64,000 nt of DNA, from positions 90,976,501 through 91,040,500 of the forward strand of contig CP142454.1 in NCBI GenBank assembly GCA_038049695.1, read 5' to 3'. Of this stretch, positions 26,730-37,013 are shown piece after piece. The notes below the pieces were generated by a model, which did not search any database, had not been told where the DNA came from, and saw only the letters and a program-made list of their open reading frames with translations. The position numbers were made by a program, and so were the translations under genes. This stretch comes from Cinnamomum chago (Eukaryota > Streptophyta > Magnoliopsida > Laurales > Lauraceae). Numbering within the stretch: position 1 is the first letter of the stretch; each line of letters opens with the position of its first letter.

Positions 26730-27045
26730 TACTCTTCAGCTACGATCTTGTCCTGTTGTACAAGAGGGTTTGCCCTATTTATAAAGGCCTTTGTGCATTT
26801 ACAATGTTTATCCCCATGTTCCCAAACTTTGAGGAAAAGCGCTTCTTTTCAGTTCCAATCTAGTCTAGTTGTACAGTAGGGTTCATCTTATTTAGCGAGG
26901 CCTTTACAATGCTTATCCCCTAGTCCCCAAATTTCTGGGAGAAAAACTTCTCTTCAGTATCAATCTAGTTTACTTTTACAAGAGGGCTCATTCTATATAG
27001 AGAGGCCGTTAGGCCTTTACAATGTTTATTACCAAATCCCCTTCT
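26730..27045. repeat. Three diverged tandem copies of a ~108-bp repeat
   Basis: Copies start near 26,730, 26,840 and 26,947. Each has a CTTCAGT-like start, CAATCTAGT, a TACA(A/G)(G/T)AGGG stretch, a TATTTATA-like box, AGGCCTTTACAATG and CCCCA. They have drifted well apart and are older than the array units. Confidence 0.75.
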
Positions 27046-27046
27046 T

Positions 27047-27077
<31 letters not shown>
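27045..27077. repeat. (TC)n(TA)n microsatellite
   Basis: A run of about ten TC dinucleotides passes directly into about six TA dinucleotides. Confidence 0.9.
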
Positions 27078-30013
27078 CCTGTCATAAGATCCTCCAAATA
27101 CAATGTATTTCGTTCTAATTACAGAATCCTTAGGCCCTAATCTTTATCCAACGAGTGAAATAAGTTAACCAATACTAATTCTAATCATATCTTAGCATGG
27201 CCTAACTCACAGGACCTGGGTCCAAGGGCCTTTCGGTGTAAGTTGGTAGCCTACGCCTAGTCCATGGGCCTTGGGTTCAAGAAGTAGTCTTGCATCATTT
27301 TTTTGTGAGTGAGTCGAAGGTTTTTACGTAAGCGTTGAAGTCAGTCATATTATGGTTGGTAAATGTGGAAAGCTCGAACAAATTTCAGGGATAGTGAGGC
27401 TACCAAAGAAAAAATTGGAGGGCCAACATATATTAAAACTAGGCTGTCAAAGGGTGGTTTGTAGAAGGATGGTCCGTTGCTTGCAGGTCTAGATCTTTTT
27501 TCCACTATGATCATGACTTGGCAAACAACTGAAGCATAAATGTAAGTGATCTCGTAATTTTACATTTAGTTGTTTCCTTGAATTGAGTTGTTTAGAAAGT
27601 TGGAAGCATAAATACAATAATTTAAATCTATATCCTAGTACTTCTGCTGGTCATGAAATTCATGTAGAAGTTCAGATCAAAGAAAATTCTGTAGATAATT
27701 TTATTGATTTAAAAAAGGCTTCTAATAGAGTGTTTAGGCATTTAATTTGGTAAACACTTACAATTCATTTTGAATTATTATATCAAAATTACACAACGCA
27801 TTTAGAAAGGGGAAGTGATGAGCATGAGAATTGTGTGTGTGGGGAGATGGTTAATTCCCTGTTAGAGTTGGATTGCTTTGGGTCTTTCTTGAATTGCCTT
27901 TATCATGGACAAATTTAATGGTTGATATCTAAGATTTTGATATTTAGGAGCAATGGGTGTGCAAAGTGAAGACAATCTAGTCAAATAGTGCACTAATCTA
28001 GTGCCACTTTGATTAAAGGAGATAAACTGTTAGAATTACTTTGGCAAAGTTATATTTTGGCCGATTGGGCGTTCATGAAATGCGTGTAAAAAAAAATTCC
28101 TGTTGGACTTTTTCGCCTATCATTTCAATCTCAGTGGCAACTTTGTATTGATCCAAATGACAGTGCTGCTTATGTCTTTTGAAGCAAAGCACTCATGAAG
28201 CAACATTAAAAGGAAAAAATGGCTTTATCTGCAGAAAAGTGCCCCTCATTTACTGTCATCTTTGATAAGAATTTTAGGGTTTTTAATGGTGGCCATGTGG
28301 CCAAAAGCATAAATCAAAGGAGAATAATCACCTAGTGTTTGGTGATATATCTCCAAGGATTGGTTTCCCTAGTGAATGGGTCATATGATAGACTTGATGA
28401 TGATCATTACAAAACTAAGGCAAACTGCTACTTATGCCCTGTTTGGCTCATCTAAATTGGTTGTGTTGCCATGGGTTCACGTGGAAATTGAATTACATGT
28501 GATTTTGTCTTCCATTGATCCTTACTCCTTAGAGATCTCTAGAATATCCACCTTTCCTTACTCCTCAGTCTTGTTTTCGAAGGCAAAGCTCTTCCATGAT
28601 CAACATACTCCCTTCACATGGCTCAGGAGCATTAGTACTGTTCCTTAATCTCAGTTGACATTGGTTCAACTATTATAGGCTATTAGACTCACAAGAAATT
28701 TGCATCATAAAAGCAATTAAACTTTGAGAACCTTTAACTTGGTTAGAAATATCAACCGCTCTAAACATGAAACTAGTATATTCTACTAGTTCCACTAATC
28801 TTCTTTTTAAGGGGTGCAAAAGTCAGATGCAGCCTTGTACTTTTGTAAAGTAAGAAATGGGGGCATTTGTAAGGTAGGGGTGTTTTTGATGAAGTGCCTT
28901 GGTGAGGCCATGCGACATGATGAGAGGTTCTTTCTTTGTGGCTAAGGAAAATGAAGAAAATGGCCCTTTTAGTTCTCACAGTATCTTCATTCACATGTTC
29001 ATGGGTCTAAAGGCCAACCCATTTGTAATATGAAATATATAAACCTATGTGTTAATCATGTTGGGCTGAGGAAAACAATATATAGGCCTAGGACGGACCC
29101 ATGTAACCATGAGCCCAACAAGCCAGAGTCCTGTCAAATATGGGCTGGGCATCTACAGACTCTGACTGCATTGTCCATGAGCACCTCTACTTTCCTATGG
29201 AACTATGGAGAACTAAGGAATATGATCAAATGGGCATTTAATTCTCTCATAAAGTCAGGTCTAGTGCCTTCTATCTCTGTGTATGTGCATGGGGATATAT
29301 CACTATCAGATCAGTTTATTCTATTGACATAAAAGAGCCTTTTTAATAGAGAATGGAAGAGATGTTATTAGAACTAACGCAATGCAAAAAGATTGGGCAA
29401 AAAGGAAAAGGTAACTCCACTACCCTTTTTTATGCAAAACTAGAAGCTGACAAACAAGCTTTGTAAAAGAAAAACGTGGTCCACAGACATATTAAAAGAC
29501 CCAATCAATTACACTTGTTTTCAGTGAACTTCTAAATCTTTCCAGTTTTTAAATGCATGACTAAGACAATCAATGGTGGCCTTTTTTTTTTTGCTGTTCC
29601 AAATATAATAAACCATACCCAGGATACTTTCAGGTTTCCCTTTGGCCTTGACCTTGACCTATGAGTATTTTAGCAAATCTAGTGTTGGTAGTTAATGGCT
29701 ATGGTTCCATTGAGAAACCATCTTATTCTGCTGTTAATTTGTACGTACACAGCTAGATCCTTTTTTAACTTGTGTGATTTCTAGTACTGACCCAAATTTC
29801 ACTCTAATCTGAGTGATATGTATTATTAACTTGATTCTATGTGAAATACATGATTTTGTTTTCTATGCATGATCGATTAAATAGTGTATAAAATATTGAT
29901 AGTCCAAAATCATTTCATTTCCTTTTTTATTCCTATGCATCAATATCTAGTCGTTAATCATGCTATATTTTGTATTATTAACTTTTATTCTTGTTGTGAC
30001 TGATAGTTGAAAG

Positions 30014-31123
30014 ATGGATCCCGGTCCTTTGGATAAACATATCCTTACTGATCAAGATAATCATATATCAAAAGTGATATCAAAAGTGATACATTTTTTG
30101 TATCAGTTTTTCAACCTATTGGTGCCTCACCATGTCCGCCCAAATCCCTAATCCCCATCTTCCCCTCCCCCTCCATTCCAGCGGCCATCTTCTTTCCCAG
30201 CTTCCTCCATTAGCTCCCCCTTCAGCCTCCTCTACCTCCTTTAGCTTGCGCCCTGCCTCTGCCTCTGCTCCAGCTCCCTGCGTCAGCCTCGGCTCCCCCC
30301 TCTTCCCTGCTCCCCTCGGTGTCTGCATTGCTCCCCCCTATCTCTCTCCTCCTACCTCTCTCCCGCTCGACGTTTTCCCTCCCCTCTCCAGCCAACCCAT
30401 CCCGTCTGATGGTGGAACCCGGGCGACCCCGTTCCAGCTCCAATCTGGCCTTAATTGGTAAAATGAAAATCCACCATGGCATTATATGGGCGCTGGTGGA
30501 GAGATGGAGACCCGAGACTAATACTTTCCATTTTAACTTCGGCGAGGCAACAATAACATTGGAGGATGTTGCCTATATTTATGGCCTTCCCATCGATGGA
30601 AGGCTAGTTACAGGTCGTACAATTGCCAGGGTAGACGAGATGAGAGCATTATGTTTTGAATTATTAGGGATAGTTCCCAACCAAGCTTTGGACTGCATGG
30701 GTGCACAAATAAAGTACACCTAGTTTCGTCTCCATTTTGGCAGATGTCCAGAGGGGGCATCTGAAGAGATTGTACAACGTTATACCCGTGCATACCTATT
30801 TTGCTTAGTGGCCCAACAAATTTGTAGCAATACTTCCGGGTCGAGGGGGAACGGATACCTCCTTGAGTTGTTTAGGACATTTGAAAGATATGCGTGGGGG
30901 CCAGCCTGTCTGGCAAATATGACTCTAGGTAGAGCAACAAGATTGAAAGATGGGATCAGAACACTTACGGGCCCACTTCAATTATTACAGGTAATAATTA
31001 TACTTGATGATCATATGATCTTCATGTATTATTATGTTTATCTTTTATCGATACACAATGGTTTTACCTGTGGTGCAGATTTGGGCCTTTTCTCGAATGA
31101 AGAGAAGGTGTTTAAATGTGTAG
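30014..31123 (+). pseudogene. Plant mobile domain (PMD) protein gene, broken
   Basis: PMD proteins (MAIN/MAIL1-like) are plant proteins found both as host genes and as passengers of MULEs and some LTR elements. The start at 30,014 reads MDPGPLDKHILTDQDNH, the typical family beginning. After about 30,110 the frame runs into unrelated C/T-rich DNA and stops at 30,149-30,151. PMD similarity resumes near 30,450 (ALVERWRPET, FGEATITLEDVAYIYGLP, IDGRLVTG). A TAG at 30,721-30,723 sits where the family has Trp. Beyond it the frame continues (EEIVQRYTRAYL, YAWGPACLA, LTGPLQLLQ) to a GT-AG intron at 30,991-31,078. It then reads IWAFSR and stops at 31,123. The domain is cut short at its C-terminal end. 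It is convergent with the transposase gene. Confidence 0.85.
30118..30450. other. GC- and C/T-rich segment interrupting the PMD gene
   Basis: A ~330-bp tract, much richer in C and G than the rest of the element, lies between the PMD N-terminal start and the resumed PMD core. It replaces the 60-80 residues normally found there. Open frames on both strands are only Pro/Ser/Ala- or Gly/Arg/Glu-rich. It may be a captured host fragment, as in Pack-MULEs, or an insertion. No target duplication is evident. Confidence 0.5.
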
Positions 31124-31359
31124 GTGAAGAGAAGGTGTTTAAATGTGAATGTGCAGGTGATCTAAGTGCATGTACAGCATGGCCTGAAGTGTGAATTGTG
31201 AATGTGGGTGTGCATTTGAATAACAAAAGTTGTTAGATGTGAACTTACAAGTAATTTAAGAATAAATATAACACTTCATGTGCACATGAATTAAGATCGT
31301 TCAATGTGATTGCTTCATGTATGGTGAAGAGAAGCAGGTGTAACTTCTGAGTGTGCTCT

Positions 31360-31910
31360 CTTGTAAGATATACATTATTTATGTTGTAAGAATAAAATAG
31401 CAACTGTGAATCGAAATTTCCATGTGTTGGGCTTTCATCTTATGACACTGTTAGGAGAGGAAGGTTTTGTCAAGGTACAGAAAGCAACTCATAAAAAAAG
31501 ATAAAAAGTAAGATACACATTATAAATGTTGTGTTATTTCATTACGATTAGCTCCATTTGTTGGGCTGAAGTAAGATATACATTATTCATGTTGTTTGAT
31601 TAAATAACAACTGATGAATGGACAATCCCATGTGAGGATCATATCACCTTGTCAGTTCATATATGTTGTGATCAAATGGCACAGAAAGCATCTAATAAAA
31701 AATAAAAAAAAAACCCCACCAAGTAAGATAAAAATTTGAACTAAAATATACATTATCATGAATACTTATTAGCAAGTAAATACACAATGTGAATGGACAT
31801 TGTGAAGGTTGTAATCAGGGGAGGAAGGTGTCTAAAATGGTAGAGAAAATCTGACCAGATGCACATTTTGATACTATGTAGCTTAAGTACACATTGTGAA
31901 TGGACATATT
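31360..31910. repeat. Degenerate tandem repeat, 3-4 copies of about 150-210 bp
   Basis: The tract repeats a series of phrases: AAGATATACATTAT, ATGTTGT, AATAACAACTG, GAATGGACA, GGAGGAAGGT and CAGAAAGCA. Copies start near 31,362, 31,568 and 31,722, with a trace near 31,880. It lies between the two convergent genes. The stretch 31,124-32,146 holds no gene. Confidence 0.6.
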
Positions 31911-32146
31911 CGATGTACCAATTCTTACCAGCAGGAGCACATTGGAAATCTACAAACTAAGACTGAATGCCTGACCACAAAAAGTGTATGCATATCCATT
32001 ATAAGAGTACACATAGTCTTAGTGACTCGTCAAGCAACTGCTTCAATATATACAAAATGTATAATCTCTTTCTACAAAGTAGTTAGATATAGACACAATT
32101 AGACGGATAATCATACAAAAGGTTTTGAGCTTATTGGTCCACATAA

Positions 32147-34959
32147 CTACTGTCGTGCAGGTGGGTAACAACATCTCTTTCGATTATGCCCAATCTGGCG
32201 ACAATTGGAACACGTGACTTGTCGTTTTTGTCTGTCCTCAGTACGAGTTCTGTTCTTTTTAGGTCGGCCAGCTTGTCGTCGTGCCTGTGGAGGTAAGACG
32301 CGAAGATTGCTCTGAATTTCCCATTGCTGGATGTCTCTTATCGCATGGACAATATCGTTATATGTTGAGCGATAAACATCGCTCGAGAACCAATGCTCAC
32401 AGTAATCATATGGATCAACTCCTCTCATTTGAATTGCTGCCAGTGGATGCGAACATGGAATACCTAAGACATCCCACTTCCGGCATGAACAAGATCGCAA
32501 ATCAAGATGCACCACATCAATGTATTCGGAAGAGTGAACCTGGTATTCGAATTGGCTTGCAGGTCGGACTCCCAACCGACGGGCATCTTCAGATTCTTTG
32601 CTAAGTATTTTCTCGGCATATGGAGTTAGTCTTGTACGCAAGCCAAGTGAACTGCGATGGCGTACATCATAAAATTCCATTAGTTTACACCGTACGGCCT
32701 CAACTTGTTTTGTGATTGGATACTCCCTAGCCTCTTTCAATAGACTATTCGTGCATTCCGCAATATTGGTTGTGATCATGTCATACCGTCGCCCTTCAAC
32801 AAATGCATTTGCCCAGTGATGCGGCCCAATGTCTTCAATCCATTTGTATGCACCTTCATCAAGATCATTTATTTCAGCCATATATCTCTCATAATCAACC
32901 CGCCTATATGCTCTTGCTGCATTCCAAAATTTAACCATCAGAGCCTCATTCTTGTACTTCTCTTTAAAGTTTGCTGATATATCACGCATGCAGTAGGTAT
33001 GACTAGCGTGAGGAAAACGCTCTTGAACGGCTCGTATGAGACCTTTTTGTCTATCAGATACAATGGTTAAATTTGGAAAGGGCCCTAAGTTCACATCCAA
33101 CTCTGCAAGGAACCATTCCTAGGTATCTCTATCCTCTATCTCGGCTATGGCAAAGGCGACTGGAAATAACTTACGGTCTCCATCATATGTCACGGCAACA
33201 AACAAAACTCCAGGGTATTTTCCACGAAGGTGGGCACCATCAACAGCTATTAATGGGCGTAATGAACTCTTGAAAGAGCGAATACTTGAGCCAAAAGCCC
33301 AAAATAACCTCTGGAATGAATCATCATCTTCCCTGATCAGATGAGACACGCTACCTGGATTTGTCCTTTCTAGTTCAATACAATAACTAGGTAGGATTCT
33401 GTATGAATCTTCATAAGAACCACGTATGTCAATCAATGCTTTCTCTTTTGCTAGCCAAGCTTTCCTGTAACTGATATGGATGCCAAACTCTAATTGAAAG
33501 TCTGTCGCAATTTCTTTTGGAGTGTAACTTGGATGGATACGCAACCGTTCTTTTATCCAATCGGCAATCAACGCCGATGTGGCCTGAGAATGTGCGAGTC
33601 CCATCATTGGCTTCGAACAAGTATGTTTTTCTGAATAAGTTCGCACAATAAACTCAGGGCCGGACTGCAAGATAGATCCATGGATGCGCCAAGGACATTG
33701 ATGATCACCACACCTTCCACTTAATTCTGTCATAGACCTTTTCACCCAATGAAGCTCAAAATTACTGTACATTGCAAATTTTCTCAATGCATTTCTAAAT
33801 GATTCACGAGTCTGAAACCGTCTTCCATTCCACATTTCACGAAAAGATGCCTCATGGTGATCCAAACCAATATGGTCATCATCAGGGACTAAAGTATCAA
33901 TAACGTCTTCTACACTCACAACATTTGATGCATGACCCAATCCTTCTTGTGCATGCCATGTTCTTCCTGGTCCTATGCCATTTTGCAATATATATTCTCT
34001 AGGGTCAACATCAATATCAAAATCATCTTCATCATTTTTAGCCCCCTCATCCACTACATTGCACCCTCCATCAAAACAATGAATTTTGGATACTGTTTCC
34101 GTTTCCATCCAATCCATGACAACTTCATCCTTTCTATTGGAGAATTTTTCATTGTCATTTTCTGCAAGATTAATGGGAGCTATTAAATCTTCAAGCATGG
34201 CGTCTACAAATGGGTTATCATGAGGTATAACAGGCGTGTTCAGGTCAAACTGGCTTTGAACAGGATAAGATGAGATGTCGCACCTGCATGGCAAATAGTC
34301 AATCATATATAAATTACATAATATAATCAAATCAGATGTATAGTGAACCAAACCTGTAAACATCCTCTCTTGTTGAAGGGCCACATGTATCCTTTTCACC
34401 GTTGGAAAAGTTTGTGGTATTTGTATATGTCATCAAATTCCCCCTGCGTGAATCACTATGTCATAAAACAATCAGTAACATAACTAAAAAAAGATATTAA
34501 ACAGATCAGCAGTTATTACATTTGTTATGATGGGTTGTGGTGGCACCTGTTCAAATTACATGACGGTCTATTCCCTTGAGGGTTGTTAGGTCGAGCGTAT
34601 GTAGACCTTAAATGTGATGGTTGTCGACTTGCACTTGCTTCACTATTTGAATGGAAATACATAAATATAGCTTGACTTCCATTTTGGAATAATCTGAACA
34701 TCCGATGGAGATCATCATCACTTCTAATGGTTATGAACGTGAAGCTTCGGCCATTATGAAACTGATATTGCATATTTATATGCTCATCATGAAGCTCCCA
34801 ACCAGTTTCTTCGTTTATCTTTCCGAGTAGTTGATTGAAAGTTATTTTGACATCAACCCATATTACCTTCTGCTCACCGCCAATGTAGACCGGCAGTGGA
34901 TTGCTTACGTCTAATATACCATTATAATGGCATATTATACATATCTCAGTATCATCCAT
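32147..34959 (-). pseudogene. mudrA-like: MURA-type Mutator transposase, three exons, one in-frame stop
   Basis: This DDE transposase cuts and pastes the element by acting on its terminal repeats in the nucleus. Exons are 34,959-34,547, 34,443-34,354 and 34,283-32,147. Both introns (103 and 70 bp) are GT-AG and phase 2, and the frame joins exactly across 880 codons. Parts: PB1-like MuDR N-terminal domain (about 1-110); acidic linker; MuDR zinc DNA-binding domain (about 324-390; C359, C364, H388, C390); catalytic domain with D516 (AVDGAHLRG), D578 (VSDRQKGL) and probable E677 (NIAECTNSLL); SWIM zinc finger (C766, C768, C778, H780); C-terminal CX2CX4HX4C knuckle (859-872). A TAG at 33,119-33,121 (codon 556) falls within the catalytic domain where the family has Trp (W-E-W-F-L). 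All other landmarks are intact. Confidence 0.93.
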
Positions 34960-36146
34960 CCTACGAAGTAGAACACAAATTTCGAAAAATAAGATTTACT
35001 TTTGAATATTTTTGAAGTTACCTACAAACATCCATATAATCCATGAAGATTAAACGTCTGAAAATAAATATCGAAATAAGTATTTTTTTAGTAAATAAGA
35101 TGAATCTTTGGAATTACTAAAATTTGAAGGTTGTTATATGTAAAATAAAAAACTACTATATGCATACATGGAAAATTAAAAGAGTTAAAATCTAAGCATT
35201 GACATTTAGGATATTATGAAGCTACGTATTTCTATAACAATAACAAACAAATAACAATGCATTGTCCGTTAAAAAAAAAAAAATGCATTATCTTAATCAA
35301 TTCTATACTAGATATTTTAGCAAATTTATTTTACATCTCATTGGTACTAATTCTCTACATTTAGCAAAAGTATATATATACACACCATAAAACACCCATT
35401 TAAATAAAATAATTGTGAAATCAATCAAGACCGTTCATCTAATGAATATCACCATTTGTTGATAACTACTAAAGAATCTAAACCATTTACTTATATATAG
35501 CATTAAAAAAAAAACATTAGCAGTTTAAGATAATGATCAAAATGATGTCTGTAATGCCACAATAACAGGCAAATGCTAAAAGAATATGTAAACATTTATA
35601 CAGAATTTGTGCTGGGTACCACCGTAGGACGGGATGAAGAAGACATGCCTCATTGTTTTTTGCAACTAGACGTCCAGGCCAAATCCAGTTGTTGGTAATT
35701 CATGATGAGAATAAGGGGATTTTTTAATATATTAACAACATGATGTTCATAAAAAAATGAGGCACCACAAGTCCAACCTAAGGTCACTATTAATATTTAC
35801 ACAAAATATTTCAAATGTTCCTACAAGTGGGATTCCTTGTATTCTAACTTTTTTTTTCAAAAGACACAAAAGAAGAAAAAAATAATACAATAAATAAGAG
35901 GGAGATACATACAAGGTGGGAAACATGGAATAAATACCTAAGACAAAGATGTGGCAGGAGATTTAATTGCTATTTATGATAATGGCCTAAGGTTGACATG
36001 CAAAAGAAATCACTTAATATGTGGCAGAAGCAACGCTTGCAAAGAGCAGGGGAGTAGATAACCTAAGCCAGAGATTGACGAAAGCAACGGAACGGAAAGC
36101 AATTATAAACAGGAATGCATTCGTTGACTTTTTAGCCTGTATTTTT
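34960..36146. other. Upstream region of the transposase, no gene seen
   Basis: This 1.2 kb of AT-rich DNA with several poly(A) and poly(T) runs lies between the transposase start and the right terminal repeat. It presumably holds the 5' leader of the transposase transcript. I see no coding sequence and no clear promoter box. Confidence 0.6.
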
Positions 36147-36392
36147 TTGCGATATCGCAACAATATTTGCGATATCGCAACTTAAAAAAGGTGCGATACC
36201 GCAACTTATTTTGCGATACCGCAAATTAAAAACTTGTGATATCGCAATATATGTTGTGATATCGCAAAAACGACTCAGCTTGTGCTCTTTCCAGCGGTAC
36301 GGGCTGTACGGAGAACGTCTTGGTAATATGTTGGACTTTGGTAACAGGGGAGGGATTTGTGCTACTGTAGGTGACCGTACGGAAAATGTCCC
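36147..36392 (-). repeat. MULE right terminal inverted repeat with six 14-bp palindromes
   Basis: This is the mirror copy of the left terminal repeat. The palindromes start at 36,147, 36,167, 36,191, 36,211, 36,234 and 36,254. It lies about 1.2 kb upstream of the transposase start and so probably contains or borders its promoter. Confidence 0.95.
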
Positions 36393-36401
36393 TTTAGAAA
36401 A
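36393..36401. repeat. MULE target site duplication, right copy
   Basis: TTTAGAAAA lies directly after the GTCCC end of the element. Removing the element and one copy restores the sequence seen in the other units. Confidence 0.95.
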
Positions 36402-37013
36402 TTGAGGTAATATGTTGGTTATCGGGTCCACGGGTCCGAACCAAGGTGGAACCGGACCCGGACCCATTTTCTTATTGGGGCATGATTAAGGACCCAGACC
36501 CGGTTTTAACGGGTTGGAACCTCCGCGTAATCGGAGAATCGAGGACCCACTTACATCCCTAGTCGTACGCCACCTCAGCAGTGAGAGGTCATGGGTTTGA
36601 GACCTCGCATCACTGCTCCCTCCCTCCCTCATAAATATATCTATATATATTTTGGCCGAACGGGTATTCCGGCTCTCAAGCACAAAGTGCAAATAAATAA
36701 ATAAATTACCCGAGCACGGTCCATCTATTAGTAACTTAACCCCATACCCAAAGCCCAATCCATGAGCTCAGTTACAAACAAAGAAAACACACTCCTTTTT
36801 AAGAGAAGAAATAAAAATGCTACTCTCTCACCTTCTGATTCTACTGCATCCTAAATTTTGTTCTCTCCTATATTGACCATTTACTTCGCTTCAACGGTAA
36901 AATAAAATTACGATTTATTGTGTGTTTATTGTGATTTGATATTATTTCATCCAATTGTTATTAACACATGTCCATCCATCATTTTGTGAACCAAGCCCCG
37001 ACCCGTGACCCAC
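36393..37013. repeat. Array unit 10, right part
   Basis: The array resumes directly after the MULE, beginning with the right copy of its target duplication. It continues cluster D, the SINE-like tract and the AT-rich end of unit 10. Confidence 0.92.

Larger units (their letters stand above)
25971..30013. other. Non-coding interior of the MULE, no gene seen
   Basis: This is four kilobases of AT-rich DNA with no reading frame resembling a known protein. It contains a 3-copy tandem repeat and a CT/TA microsatellite, listed separately. From about 27,080 to 30,000 I see nothing that I can name. It could be a long intron of the PMD transcript or accumulated insertions. Confidence 0.6.
25489..36392 (-). 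mobile_element. Mutator-like DNA transposon (MULE) carrying MURA and a PMD gene
   Basis: This 10,904-bp element has 246-bp terminal inverted repeats and a perfect 9-bp target duplication TTTAGAAAA, the usual MULE size. The uninterrupted site can be read in sister units, for example 22,875-22,883. It encodes a MURA-type transposase (minus strand, near the right end) and a damaged PMD gene (plus strand, middle). The two point toward each other. The ends begin GGGAC and finish GTCCC. The terminal repeats are 98% identical and the transposase has one in-frame stop, so the insertion is fairly recent. As it stands it is probably non-autonomous. Confidence 0.95.

Noticed and set aside
27225-27300. 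tRNA-like or SINE-like text around GGGTTCAAGAAG
   Set aside because: No convincing A box, no tail and no flanking duplication; a single weak B-box match is expected by chance.
30319-30460. PMD protein starting near 30,319
   Set aside because: It has no ATG there and runs through the C/T-rich segment. The family-type start is at 30,014.
32281-33344. Plus-strand frames opposite the transposase, and plus-strand frames opposite the copia coding region
   Set aside because: They are antisense shadows of well-recognised coding sequence and have no features of their own.
34284-34399. Start of the MURA frame at 34,399
   Set aside because: That start reads through a clear GT-AG intron (34,284-34,353). 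The spliced frame from 34,959 joins exactly and adds the expected N-terminal domain.
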